NCBI GenBank assembly: GCA_900129595.1
Contig: FQWG01000021.1
Coordinates: 32,534 to 96,533, forward strand
DNA from: Flavobacterium frigidimaris
Lineage (GTDB): Bacteria > Bacteroidota > Bacteroidia > Flavobacteriales > Flavobacteriaceae
Length of the DNA: 64,000 nt
Direction of reading: 5' to 3'
Under the pieces are notes generated by a model. The model ran no database searches. It worked only from the letters and a program-made list of their open reading frames with translations, and was not told the origin of the DNA. The position numbers were made by a program, and so were the translations under genes. This document shows positions 43,784 through 52,672 of this stretch, in pieces. Each line of letters starts with the position of its first letter. Within the stretch, counting starts at the first letter, position 1.

Positions 43784-45259
43784 ATGAACTCATTTAATAA
43801 TCATACTGATCCTTTTGAGGCAAATTCCGGATCTAATCGTCTCGCCAATCTCAATATATTTGCTACAATTTTTATAAGTACAATTCTAATTACTCTGCTA
43901 GTTAGTAAAACTGGAATTATTGGCTTGCTAGGTGTCATAGGATTAATTTTTGCAATTGTATTGATTTATACCATTTTTACTACCCCTAAATTAGGTATCA
44001 TTCTACTCCTCTTCCTAGGCTTTTTTGTTACAGGACTCGCCAGATATGTCCCGTTAGCCTGGGGATTGTCTGTTGATGGGGTAATTATTCTAATTTATTT
44101 AGCTTTATTCTTTAAAGGTTTCGCTACCAAAATACCCTGGCATCAGGCAAAATCTCCTCTAACTCTTGTAATATCCATCTGGATGGGATATATAGTGCTG
44201 CAAATTGGAAATCCGGAGGCTCAAAGCAGGGAAGCCTGGTTTTATGCCATGCGAGGCGTAGCTTTGTATCAGTGGCTTTGTATACCATTATTATTTGTAT
44301 TATTTAATAAGCAAAAGGACTTAAATACCTTTTTTATTGTATGGGGAATACTTTCTCTTCTTGGAACGCTTAAAGGTTTTCAGCAATTTCATTTTGGAGT
44401 AGATCCATTCGAACAAAGATGGCTGGATCAGGGTGGTGCAGAGACACATATTCTTTTTGGTAAATTAAGGGTCTTCTCTTTTTATTCAGATGCAGGGCAA
44501 TTTGGGGCTTCACAAGGACATGCAGGAGTTGTATTTGGTATCTTGGCCTTACTCAAAAAAGGAAATTTTAAGCTCAAATCTTTTTTCATATTTGTTTCAT
44601 TAGCAGGTTTTTTCGGAATGCTAATATCTGGAACCCGCGGTGCCATAGCTGTTCCTGCGATTGGCGGAATTATGTTTTTGATTCTTAAAAAAAATGCAAA
44701 AGTGCTTATTCTTGGAGGCATTCTTGGTATTGCAGTCTATGTGTTTTTTGCCCACACAACCATCGGTCAGGGAAATGCTGAAATACGAAGAATGAGAACC
44801 GCATTTGATCCCAACGAAGCTTCTCTTCAGGTACGATTAGAAAATCAAAGAAAATTAAAAGGATATTTAAGTACTCGCCCATTTGGTGGTGGTGTTGGAG
44901 CTACAGGTAACTGGGGCCAGCGTTTTACTCCCAATACATTTTTAGCCAATACCGCTACAGATAGCTGGTATGTAATGATATGGGCAGATAATGGTGCCGT
45001 TGGACTTACCTACTATCTCATTATGCTTTTTTTTATTCTGGGTACCGGAGCCTATAATGTCATGTATAAACTGAAGGATGACTGGCTAAAAGCGCAAATT
45101 GCAGCCTTAACTTGCGGAATGGCCGGAATTATGATGGCCTCTTATGGGAATGGTGTTTTCGGACAAATGCCAACTGGTATGCTAATGTACGTGAGTATGG
45201 TTTTTATGTTCATCGCGCCGAAAATAGAACAACAAAAAACTCCCATTCAACTGCACTAA
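43784..45259 (+). CDS. O-antigen ligase/polymerase family membrane protein (Wzy/WaaL type)
   Basis: This 491-residue protein has about 12 hydrophobic segments and a large periplasmic loop (about 335-400), the O-antigen ligase (Wzy_C) layout. Conserved pieces are SGTRGAIAVPAIGGI (Arg in an external loop) and RPFGGGVGATGNWGQRF. In a Wzx/Wzy exopolysaccharide cluster it most likely polymerises repeat units. Its final 12 codons belong to a 140-bp segment duplicated at 61061. Confidence 0.87.
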   Translation: MNSFNNHTDPFEANSGSNRLANLNIFATIFISTILITLLVSKTGIIGLLGVIGLIFAIVLIYTIFTTPKLGIILLLFLGFFVTGLARYVPLAWGLSVDGVIILIYLALFFKGFATKIPWHQAKSPLTLVISIWMGYIVLQIGNPEAQSREAWFYAMRGVALYQWLCIPLLFVLFNKQKDLNTFFIVWGILSLLGTLKGFQQFHFGVDPFEQRWLDQGGAETHILFGKLRVFSFYSDAGQFGASQGHAGVVFGILALLKKGNFKLKSFFIFVSLAGFFGMLISGTRGAIAVPAIGGIMFLILKKNAKVLILGGILGIAVYVFFAHTTIGQGNAEIRRMRTAFDPNEASLQVRLENQRKLKGYLSTRPFGGGVGATGNWGQRFTPNTFLANTATDSWYVMIWADNGAVGLTYYLIMLFFILGTGAYNVMYKLKDDWLKAQIAALTCGMAGIMMASYGNGVFGQMPTGMLMYVSMVFMFIAPKIEQQKTPIQLH

Positions 45260-45360
45260 CCTTCTATCCATCGAAATATCTTATAACACCCTGTTTTGTA
45301 AACGTACGTTTGTATTATAAAATTTATTATTATGAACTATAGAAATTTAAACGACTTAAA
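45221..45360 (+). repeat. 140-bp duplicated segment, copy A
   Basis: It spans the last codons of the ligase gene, the operon 3 promoter and the first codons of the PRTase gene. It matches 61061-61200 at 127 of 140 positions without gaps, in direct orientation, 15,840 bp apart. Confidence 0.9.
45243..45312 (+). promoter_or_regulatory. Exopolysaccharide operon 3 promoter with paired boxes
   Basis: Distal box CCATTCAACT (45243; it overlaps the end of the ligase gene), proximal box CTATCCATCGAAAT (45264-45277), starts 21 bp apart; 27 nt; then -7 box TACGTTTG (45305-45312). The start codon is 20 nt further. Confidence 0.75.
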
Positions 45361-46312
45361 CACAACTATTCTTAAAAAGCTTTACTTAATTCCCAGAGAT
45401 ATTGATCTTGTAGTAGGAATTCCAAGAAGCGGAATGTTACCGGCCAATCTACTGGCATTATACCTAAATTTACCTTATACCGACATTCATTCTTTTATAA
45501 AGGGATATAGTTACAAATCTGGCGCAAGAAAACAATTTTTTAGTGAAAACGAATATAAAAAAATTTTAATAGTAGACGATAGTATCGCTTCTGGTTCTGC
45601 CTTACTAGAAAGTAAAAGAGATTTAGCGCATTTAGAATCAAAATTCGATATCAAATACTGTGTAATCTATTATACGCCCGAAAACGGACATTTAGCTGAT
45701 TATGCTTTAGAAGCTGTACCCACACCAAGATATTTTCAATGGAACATCTTCAATCACACTACTTTGGAAAAAGCCTGTTTTGATATTGACGGCGTTCTTT
45801 GTTTAGATCCTTCTGATGAACAAAATGATGATGGTGTTCTATATCAATCTTTTTTGCTTAATGCGGCACCACTTTACATTCCTGGAAGTAAAATAGGAAC
45901 TATTGTTACCTCCAGGCTTGAAAAATATAGAGTTGAAACAGAAACCTGGTTAAACAAAAACGGAATTGCCTATAATAAACTGGTAATGCTTGATTTGCCA
46001 GATATGAAAGCAAGACAAAAGGCAAATAACCATGCAGGGCATAAAGCAAAGGAATACCTGTATAGTAATTACAATTTATTTGTAGAAAGTGACCTGGAAC
46101 AAGCCGCAGAAATTAACCGAATTACCAAAAAACCAGTTTTTTGTACGCAAAATTTTGAGATGGTCTACAATTCTGAATCAGTAGTATACAATCTTAAAAG
46201 CGGAAAACACCTTCCCTTTTTACGCCGTTTTGCCCTAAAAGTAAGAGATGGAATTAGAAAACGTAAAAAACTGTTAGAAAAAGGAGAATTGCAAAAACTT
46301 TTACAGCTATAA
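45332..46312 (+). CDS. Phosphoribosyltransferase-HAD phosphatase fusion
   Basis: This 326-residue two-domain protein carries, in residues 1-135, a type I phosphoribosyltransferase fold with VVGIPRSGMLPANL and the PRPP-binding motif ILIVDDSIASGSA (78-90, Asp82-Asp83). Residues 145-270 form a HAD phosphatase with motif I FDIDGV (Asp151, Asp153), motif II IVTS (Thr193), Lys in GHKAKEY and FVESD. In bacterial ribofuranose synthesis, a PRPP-dependent transferase adds phosphoribose and a HAD enzyme removes the 5'-phosphate; here both would be one polypeptide. It is first in an exopolysaccharide operon. A purine/pyrimidine salvage role is unlikely in this context. Confidence 0.85.
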   Translation: MNYRNLNDLNTTILKKLYLIPRDIDLVVGIPRSGMLPANLLALYLNLPYTDIHSFIKGYSYKSGARKQFFSENEYKKILIVDDSIASGSALLESKRDLAHLESKFDIKYCVIYYTPENGHLADYALEAVPTPRYFQWNIFNHTTLEKACFDIDGVLCLDPSDEQNDDGVLYQSFLLNAAPLYIPGSKIGTIVTSRLEKYRVETETWLNKNGIAYNKLVMLDLPDMKARQKANNHAGHKAKEYLYSNYNLFVESDLEQAAEINRITKKPVFCTQNFEMVYNSESVVYNLKSGKHLPFLRRFALKVRDGIRKRKKLLEKGELQKLLQL

Positions 46313-46342
46313 GCTGACACCATTTTTTTCTTAAAAATCACA

Positions 46343-47572
46343 ATGTTCAACTTTATAATTCAAATGTTTATGCAGGCTATAGAAACTATTTTAAAAGGAA
46401 TTGAGTACAGCGTTTATTGGTACTTTACAATGTCGTGTTTATATGTTTTGGTGTTTTCAATCGCTGGACATTTCTATAAAAAATATAGAGGTGTTACAGC
46501 TAAAGCACAAAGCAAAATTGCGGTATTTATACCCTCTTATAAAGAAGATTTTGTTATTGTTGAAGTAGCAAAGTCTGCATTAAAACAAAATTATGAATTC
46601 GAAAATTTTGATGTAGTCGTTGTAGCAGATTCCCTGAAACCTGCTACAATCCATAGTTTGAAATCATTACCTATAACTCTAATTGAAGTTTCTTTTGAGC
46701 AAAGTACAAAAGCAAAAGCCTTAAACAAAGCCATGCTGGAGCTGAATGAAGACTATGATTTTGCTGTGGTGCTGGATGCAGATAATATTATGGAACGTGA
46801 TTTTTTGCTAAAAATGAATGATGCTTTTCGAAGTGGCTATCAAGTAGTACAGGGACGCAGGAAAGCAAAAAACCTAAATACGTCATTTGCCATACTTGAT
46901 GGTGCCAGCGAAGAAATAAATAATCATATTTTTAGAAAAGGACACAGAGCGCTTGGTTTTTCATCGGGACTGATTGGTTCCGCAATGGGCTTTGAGTATA
47001 CACTATTCAAATCAATGATGAAAACCGTAGACGCCATTGGAGGTTTTGATAAAGAATTAGAATTCAGGTTTGCAAAAAAAAGAACTACAATAGAATATTT
47101 AAATAATGCCGTTGTACTGGATGAAAAAATTCAAAAATCAACTGATTTTTCCAATCAAAGAAGAAGATGGTTGTCTACACAATTTATTTATTTAAAAAAA
47201 TATTTTGGAACAGGCTGTAAAGAACTATTGGTAAAAGGAAACCTAAACTTTTTCGATAAGGTATTGCAGATGATTGTTCCGCCAAGAATTCTGCTTTTGG
47301 GGCTTACGTTTTTAATCGCAGCCGTTTATGGTTTACTCTCTTTTGGCTTTAATCTTTATTCAAATGTTTGGGTCTATGGGTGGTTTTTAAACTTGATTAT
47401 GACAATTCTGGCTTTCTCTTTAGCACTGCCAAAATCATTTTATAATACAGCTACTTGTAAGGCACTATTTTCATTACCCTCTGCTTTTTTTAGAATGGCG
47501 CTCTTACTCTTTAAGCTTAAAGGTGCTAACAATAAATTTATTCACACTGCCCACGGAGCGGTACAAAACTAA
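46343..47572 (+). CDS. Membrane-associated family 2 glycosyltransferase (processive type)
   Basis: This 409-residue GT2 protein has one N-terminal helix (about 20-42), a GT-A catalytic domain (AVFIPSYKED, VVLDADN as the DxD-type motif) and the processive-enzyme signature NQRRRWLSTQ (Q-x-x-R-W). Two or three C-terminal helices follow (about 320-385). It resembles beta-glycan synthases more than single-addition transferases. The donor is unknown. It follows the PRTase-HAD gene after 30 nt. Confidence 0.87.
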   Translation: MFNFIIQMFMQAIETILKGIEYSVYWYFTMSCLYVLVFSIAGHFYKKYRGVTAKAQSKIAVFIPSYKEDFVIVEVAKSALKQNYEFENFDVVVVADSLKPATIHSLKSLPITLIEVSFEQSTKAKALNKAMLELNEDYDFAVVLDADNIMERDFLLKMNDAFRSGYQVVQGRRKAKNLNTSFAILDGASEEINNHIFRKGHRALGFSSGLIGSAMGFEYTLFKSMMKTVDAIGGFDKELEFRFAKKRTTIEYLNNAVVLDEKIQKSTDFSNQRRRWLSTQFIYLKKYFGTGCKELLVKGNLNFFDKVLQMIVPPRILLLGLTFLIAAVYGLLSFGFNLYSNVWVYGWFLNLIMTILAFSLALPKSFYNTATCKALFSLPSAFFRMALLLFKLKGANNKFIHTAHGAVQN

Positions 47573-47578
47573 AGAATC

Positions 47579-48733
47579 ATGAGAATAGGTATAGAAGCCC
47601 AAAGATTGTTTCGTTCTCATAAACATGGCATGGACAGAGTAGCACTTGAATTAATTTTAAATCTTCAGGTTATAGATAAAGAAAATGACTATTTCATTTT
47701 CGTAAAACCAGACCAGGACAAGTCAGTAATTCAGCCTACAGCAAATTTTAAAATTGTTGAAATTCCTGGCGGTTCTTATCCATGGTGGGAACAGTTTAAA
47801 TTGCCCAAGGCAGCCAAAGCCTATCATTGCGACTTGCTACACTGTACCAGTAATACAGCCCCTTATTCCAGAAAAACTCCTTTAATTACAACTCTTCATG
47901 ATATTATCTACATGGAAGAAAGTCTATTAAAGTTATTACTCAATAAAGCTTCTCTATACCAAAAATTTGGTAATTTATACCGAAGAATTATTGTTGCAAA
48001 AGTCGTAAAGAATAGCAGTTGTATTATTACTGTTTCAAATTTCGAAAAACAAAATATTAATCATTTTTTCAAACTTAAAAACAAAAAAATTAAGACTATT
48101 CATAACGGAGTCAATCAAAAATTTACAATAAAAATGGATACTCATCATTTGAGTAAAGTAAAAACTAATTATAAACTTCCTGAAGATTACATATTGCATA
48201 TTGCGAATAAAGATCCCAGAAAAAATACAAAAGGAGTATTAATAGCATTTAATGATTTTTTAAAAAAAGCAACTATTTCTTATCAACTTCTCCTGCTAGG
48301 TTATAAAGAAACCGACCTAAAAATAATTTTAAACGATATTGATGCTCAACATCTTCGCAAGCATATTATTTTGATTGAATATATTTCTGATGAAGATTTA
48401 CCGGCAATCTACTATTTATCAAAACTGTTTTTATTTCCATCATTGAGAGAAGGATTTGGTATTCCGATTATAGAAGCCATGGCTTGCGGGGTGCCTGTGA
48501 TTACATCTAACACCTCTTCTATGCCAGAAGTTGCGGGTGATGCGGCTCATATTATTGATCCAAATAACACAAAAGAGATTTGTAATGGAATGATAAAAAT
48601 CGCATCTGATGTTAAATATAGAAATGAACTGATTCAAAAAGGACTGCTTCAAAGTAAAAAATTTTCATGGAACAGAATGGCGTTTCAAGTTTTAGAACAG
48701 TACAAACAATTGTATAACGAAATTAAAATCTAA
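47579..48733 (+). CDS. Family 4 glycosyltransferase
   Basis: This 384-residue GT-B protein has the retaining GT4 signature EGFGIPIIEAMACGVPVITS (E-x7-E) around 300-320 and an N-terminal domain starting RIGIEAQRLFRSHKHGMDRV. It transfers a sugar from a nucleotide donor to the growing lipid-linked repeat unit in the cytoplasm. It is linked tightly to its neighbours (6 and 4 nt). Confidence 0.92.
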   Translation: MRIGIEAQRLFRSHKHGMDRVALELILNLQVIDKENDYFIFVKPDQDKSVIQPTANFKIVEIPGGSYPWWEQFKLPKAAKAYHCDLLHCTSNTAPYSRKTPLITTLHDIIYMEESLLKLLLNKASLYQKFGNLYRRIIVAKVVKNSSCIITVSNFEKQNINHFFKLKNKKIKTIHNGVNQKFTIKMDTHHLSKVKTNYKLPEDYILHIANKDPRKNTKGVLIAFNDFLKKATISYQLLLLGYKETDLKIILNDIDAQHLRKHIILIEYISDEDLPAIYYLSKLFLFPSLREGFGIPIIEAMACGVPVITSNTSSMPEVAGDAAHIIDPNNTKEICNGMIKIASDVKYRNELIQKGLLQSKKFSWNRMAFQVLEQYKQLYNEIKI

Positions 48734-48737
48734 GGTT

Positions 48738-49952
48738 ATGATAAAAGGAAAAGACATTGTCATTATTGGTATTCAGCCATGGGACATTCAGATAGGAAGT
48801 AATTGTAAAAATATTGCACTCGAATTCGCAAAAGACAACCGCGTTCTATACATAAATCCTCCGATGGACCGGATCACCAAAATAAAACAAAAAGGGAATG
48901 AAAGAATTCAAAAACGCATAAGAATAGCAAAACGAGAAAGTGCAGATATTGAAAAAATAGCCCCTAATCTTTGGAATGTTTATCCAAAAACGACTATTGA
49001 ATCTATAAATTGGGTGAGCTCTCACTTTATATTCAAAATGCTAAATAAGCGCAATACAAGATTTTTTTCAAATGATATTAAATCGGCCATTGCGAGATTA
49101 GGATTTTCAAATTTCATATTATTTAATGACAGTTCTATGTTTCTTGGGCTTCATTTAAAAGAAATGCTTCGTCCTCAGGTTTATGTATATTATATGCGGG
49201 ATTATCTCGTAAAAGTACCTTACTGGCAAAAACATGGAGAACGAATCGAGCCAGAAGTTGTAAAAAAAGCAGATGTGCTTACAACCAATTCAGATTTTTT
49301 TGCCGATTTTGGCTTACAGTATAATCCAAATAGCTATATGGTAGGGCAAGGATGTGATATCTCTCATTTTAGCGATTATGATAATATGATAAAAGTGCCG
49401 GATGAATTTACAACTATCCCGTCTCCAGTAATTGGTTATGTGGGTTCGCTAACAACACTAAGACTTGATATTGCGCTTCTGGAATACATAGCGATTCAAA
49501 AAAAAAACTCGAGCATTGTTTTGGTTGGCCCCGAAGATCAGGATTTTAAAAAATCTAATTTGCACAAGTTGCCAAACGTGTATTTTCTGGGAAGTAAAGA
49601 TCCATCGCAGCTTCCAAATTACGTTAAGGGCTTTGACGTGACTATGAATCCACAAATAACCAATAACCTTACCGTAGGAAATTATCCCAGAAAAATAGAT
49701 GAATATTTAGCGATGGGAAAACCAGTAGTTGCAACTAAAACAAAAGCAATGTTGATGTTTGAAGATTGTGTTTATCTGGGTGATACCAAAGAAAGCTACA
49801 TTAATTTAATAGAAAAGGCACTGCTAGAAAATTCTGATGAGCTCATAAAAAAAAGAATTAAAGTTGCTCAAAACCATACATGGACAAACAATGTTACTGC
49901 TATTTATGATGCCATAAAACAAGCTACTAAAAACAAAATAAAATGGGACTAA
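48738..49952 (+). CDS. GT-B fold glycosyltransferase (TuaH-like)
   Basis: This 404-residue protein begins IVIIGIQPWDIQIGSNCKNI, a start shared with TuaH-type transferases of teichuronic acid synthesis (from memory). It has a C-terminal donor-binding domain with VIGYVGSLTTLRLD and PRKIDEYLAMGKPVVAT. The end overlaps the acetyltransferase gene by 10 nt. The donor sugar is not evident. Confidence 0.85.
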   Translation: MIKGKDIVIIGIQPWDIQIGSNCKNIALEFAKDNRVLYINPPMDRITKIKQKGNERIQKRIRIAKRESADIEKIAPNLWNVYPKTTIESINWVSSHFIFKMLNKRNTRFFSNDIKSAIARLGFSNFILFNDSSMFLGLHLKEMLRPQVYVYYMRDYLVKVPYWQKHGERIEPEVVKKADVLTTNSDFFADFGLQYNPNSYMVGQGCDISHFSDYDNMIKVPDEFTTIPSPVIGYVGSLTTLRLDIALLEYIAIQKKNSSIVLVGPEDQDFKKSNLHKLPNVYFLGSKDPSQLPNYVKGFDVTMNPQITNNLTVGNYPRKIDEYLAMGKPVVATKTKAMLMFEDCVYLGDTKESYINLIEKALLENSDELIKKRIKVAQNHTWTNNVTAIYDAIKQATKNKIKWD

Positions 49953-50563
49953 AAGAAAAAATAAAATCGAATGATCAGCTAAAAAACCTGGTGCATTGGT
50001 CTGTTCTTATTCCTAATCAGACCCGGCCAAGATTATGGATAAAGTACTTCATCAATCCGTTTTATCATAAAAAAGGAAAAGGAGCTATTATAAGAAGAAG
50101 AACACGCATGGATGTTGTTCCCTGGAATAGATTTGAATTAGGTATAAATTCAACTATTGAAGATTTTTCAGCAATTAACAATGGTGTTGGATCAGTGATT
50201 ATTGGGAATCAGACAAAAATTGGTTTAAGCAATACCATTATAGGTCCTGTAACTATTGGAAATGATATTCGTTTAGCTCAAAACATAACGTTGTCAGGAT
50301 TGAATCATAACTATGAAGATATTAGTATTCCTATTCATGAGCAAGGTGTTTCGACCGCACCAATTAGTATTGAAGACAATACCTGGATTGGAGCTAACGT
50401 GGTAGTTTTAGCCGGCGTCACTATTGGTAGACATTCTATTATAGCAGCTGGAAGTATCGTTACAAAAGATATTCCCCCCTACTCGGTTGCTGTAGGAAAT
50501 CCAGCCAGAATTATAAAACAATACAACTTTGAAACCTCTAACTGGGAGAAAATTAAAAACTAA
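49943..50563 (+). CDS. Hexapeptide-repeat acyltransferase (left-handed beta-helix)
   Basis: This 206-residue protein has repeated [IV]-G-x-x-x-x units (VIIGNQTKIGLSNTIIGPV, TIGNDIRLAQNITL) and the typical end NTWIGANVVVLAGVTIGR, AAGSIVTKDIPPYSVAVGNP. Such trimers O-acetylate sugars of polysaccharides from acetyl-CoA. Catalytic His candidates are in SGLNHNYED. It overlaps the preceding transferase gene. Confidence 0.92.
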   Translation: MGLKEKIKSNDQLKNLVHWSVLIPNQTRPRLWIKYFINPFYHKKGKGAIIRRRTRMDVVPWNRFELGINSTIEDFSAINNGVGSVIIGNQTKIGLSNTIIGPVTIGNDIRLAQNITLSGLNHNYEDISIPIHEQGVSTAPISIEDNTWIGANVVVLAGVTIGRHSIIAAGSIVTKDIPPYSVAVGNPARIIKQYNFETSNWEKIKN

Positions 50564-50567
50564 AGTC

Positions 50568-51758
50568 ATGGAATTATTAAAACTACTTTTTTGGATGCTA
50601 TTGTTTATCGTATTTTACACGTACATAGGTTATGGTATTTTGCTTTTTACAATTATCAAAGTAAGAAGGTTTTTCAAAATTGGTACAATCCAAAAGATCG
50701 ATGATAGCTACGAGCCCGAAGTGACTTTGTTTATTGCAGCGTATAACGAAAAAGATTATATAGCATCTAAAATGAAAAACACTTTAGAGCTGCAATATCC
50801 TAAAGAAAAATTAAATATTGTCTGGGTCACCGATGGTTCTGACGATGGTACTCCAGAACTGCTTTGTAATTATCACAATACAACAGTACATCATTTGGAT
50901 GCCAGAAATGGAAAAATTGGAGCAATGAATAGAGGAATGGAATTTGTAAAAACGCCAATTGTAGTATTCAGCGATGCAAATACGATGCTTGGTAAAGAAT
51001 CTATAAAACGTATTGTTAGGTTATTTGGAAATGAAAAAGTAGGATGTGTGTCTGGCGAAAAAAGAATTTTTAATCACGATAGTGACTTTGCGTCTGCTGC
51101 AGGAGAAGGACTCTACTGGAAATATGAATCAACCTTGAAAAAATGGGATGCCGAATTATATTCGGTTGTTGGGGCAGCCGGTGAATTGTTTGCCATTAGA
51201 ACAAAATTATACCGTCATGTTGAAAAAGATACTTTACTCGATGATTTTATTATTTCACTGCGAATAGCCCAGCAAGGATACACCATAAAATACGACTCGG
51301 AAGCATTTGCCATAGAGACAGCTTCTGCAAATGTAAAAGAGGAGTTAAAACGTAAAATAAGAATTTCAGCAGGAGGTATTCAATCAGTAGTCCGATTAAG
51401 GTCTTTATTGAATGTATTTAAATATGGTACACTTTCATTTCAATACATTTCACATCGGGTACTTCGTTGGACATTAGCACCTCTTTGCTTGTTTTTATTG
51501 ATTCCGATTTCCTTTTTTCTGGCATACAAACCAGACATTCTGGAGCTTCAACTTTATTCCGTTTTGTTATGGTTACAGCTATTATTTTATTGTGCAGCGC
51601 TTTTAGGCTGGTTTTTAGAAAATAGGGCCACGCGAATAAAAGTGCTATTTGTTCCTTACTATTTCTTCATCATGAATCTTTCTGTAATCTTAGGTTTTGT
51701 TCGTTATATCAGAAATAACCAATCTGTTAATTGGGAAAGAGCTAAAAGAGCCAGTTAG
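50568..51758 (+). CDS. Family 2 glycosyltransferase, IcaA/PgaC-like membrane synthase
   Basis: ATG 50568 (4 nt after the previous stop) is preferred over an upstream TTG and gives 396 residues. An N-terminal helix is followed by a GT-A domain (VTLFIAAYNEKDYI, WVTDGSDDGT, VVFSDANTMLG, DDFIISLRIAQQGY) and a cluster of helices after residue 290. The layout is that of beta-1,6-GlcNAc or hyaluronan-type synthases. The Q-x-x-R-W motif appears diverged (ISAGGIQSVVRLRSL), so it may be non-processive. Confidence 0.87.
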   Translation: MELLKLLFWMLLFIVFYTYIGYGILLFTIIKVRRFFKIGTIQKIDDSYEPEVTLFIAAYNEKDYIASKMKNTLELQYPKEKLNIVWVTDGSDDGTPELLCNYHNTTVHHLDARNGKIGAMNRGMEFVKTPIVVFSDANTMLGKESIKRIVRLFGNEKVGCVSGEKRIFNHDSDFASAAGEGLYWKYESTLKKWDAELYSVVGAAGELFAIRTKLYRHVEKDTLLDDFIISLRIAQQGYTIKYDSEAFAIETASANVKEELKRKIRISAGGIQSVVRLRSLLNVFKYGTLSFQYISHRVLRWTLAPLCLFLLIPISFFLAYKPDILELQLYSVLLWLQLLFYCAALLGWFLENRATRIKVLFVPYYFFIMNLSVILGFVRYIRNNQSVNWERAKRAS

Positions 51759-51802
51759 AATTTTTAATTCATCAACAAAAAATAACTCAAAATTTAAAAA
51801 AA

Positions 51803-52252
51803 ATGAAAACAGGAATCATCATCATTTGCTATAACAATGAATACGACATTGAGAAGGATCTTTGTATCAAATATATAAATGATGTTCAGGATGTTGAGTT
51901 CTGTTTAGTTAACAATAACAGTAAAGACAATACCTACGAACTCTTAAAAGATATAAGCGGAACATGCAAAAATGTCTCTGTAGTCAATATAAATAAATAC
52001 AAAAGTAGTACATCAGCGATTAGAGCCGGAGCTAGATTTATGTTCAACGAATACAATTTAAAACAGCTCGGATTTATTACTACAAACACGTTTAATAAGT
52101 TTGAAAACTTAAGCATGCTACTGAAAGTCATTCAAGAGAATCAAATTGATATTTCAAAATATGATCAGAAGATTTTTTATACAAAAGAAACAAAACTAAC
52201 CCTTTTTCAAAGCTTATTTCCTGTAATGGATTATTTAGCAAAAAGCAATTGA
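51803..52252 (+). CDS. Short GT2-like protein lacking an evident DxD motif
   Basis: This 149-residue protein begins as a GT-A transferase (KTGIIIICYNNEYDIEKD, CLVNNNSKDNTYELL, SAIRAGARFMFNEYN). Where DxD would be expected it reads LGFITTNTFNKFENL, and the acceptor half is missing. GT2 enzymes usually exceed 230 residues. It may be a degenerate or regulatory paralogue, or a truncated gene. Last gene of operon 3. Confidence 0.7.
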   Translation: MKTGIIIICYNNEYDIEKDLCIKYINDVQDVEFCLVNNNSKDNTYELLKDISGTCKNVSVVNINKYKSSTSAIRAGARFMFNEYNLKQLGFITTNTFNKFENLSMLLKVIQENQIDISKYDQKIFYTKETKLTLFQSLFPVMDYLAKSN

Positions 52253-52354
52253 AACACTATTCTTAAAGATTAGCAGAATTAACTACTTTTATCCGTGAAT
52301 ATTGGATTTATTTCCCGGAATGACATCAATACAATTCGTGAAAAAAGAACATTT

Positions 52355-52672
52355 TCACATGCCGTTTACAAAAACTTTCATCAATTGTAAAATACTTTCA
52401 AATTCGTCTTCAGACTCAGGTGTAAAATTTAATAATTGATATTCATATTTATGCGCAATCTCGTAACTTTTATCAAGACTTAAAATAGATATTTTATGTT
52501 TTAATTTATGAACACAGTCTGCCGCTAGTTTGTAATCCCGATCTCCGATACTTTTATGGTATGCCGCTACTTCAAGTGGAAGTTCTTTTTTAATAATACT
52601 AATGATTTTTTGCTTAAATGTATCATCATCTCCACAGAGTTGGTCTATATAATCTAAATTAGGATGTTCCAT
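52355..52672 (-). CDS. Histidine phosphotransfer (Hpt) protein
   Basis: The ATG at 52672 gives 105 residues; a longer TTG-started frame to 52726 is less likely. It is a four-helix Hpt domain with phospho-acceptor His55 in ADCVHKLKHKISIL. It overlaps the end of the upstream kinase gene by 14 nt. As last gene of the FIST-kinase-Hpt run, it should pass phosphate from a kinase or receiver to a distant regulator. Confidence 0.85.
   Translation of the reverse strand: MEHPNLDYIDQLCGDDDTFKQKIISIIKKELPLEVAAYHKSIGDRDYKLAADCVHKLKHKISILSLDKSYEIAHKYEYQLLNFTPESEDEFESILQLMKVFVNGM

Noticed and set aside
44482..44721. Minus-strand ORFs inside the ligase and many similar antisense frames.
   Set aside because: They lie wholly within well-supported genes and show no protein family features.
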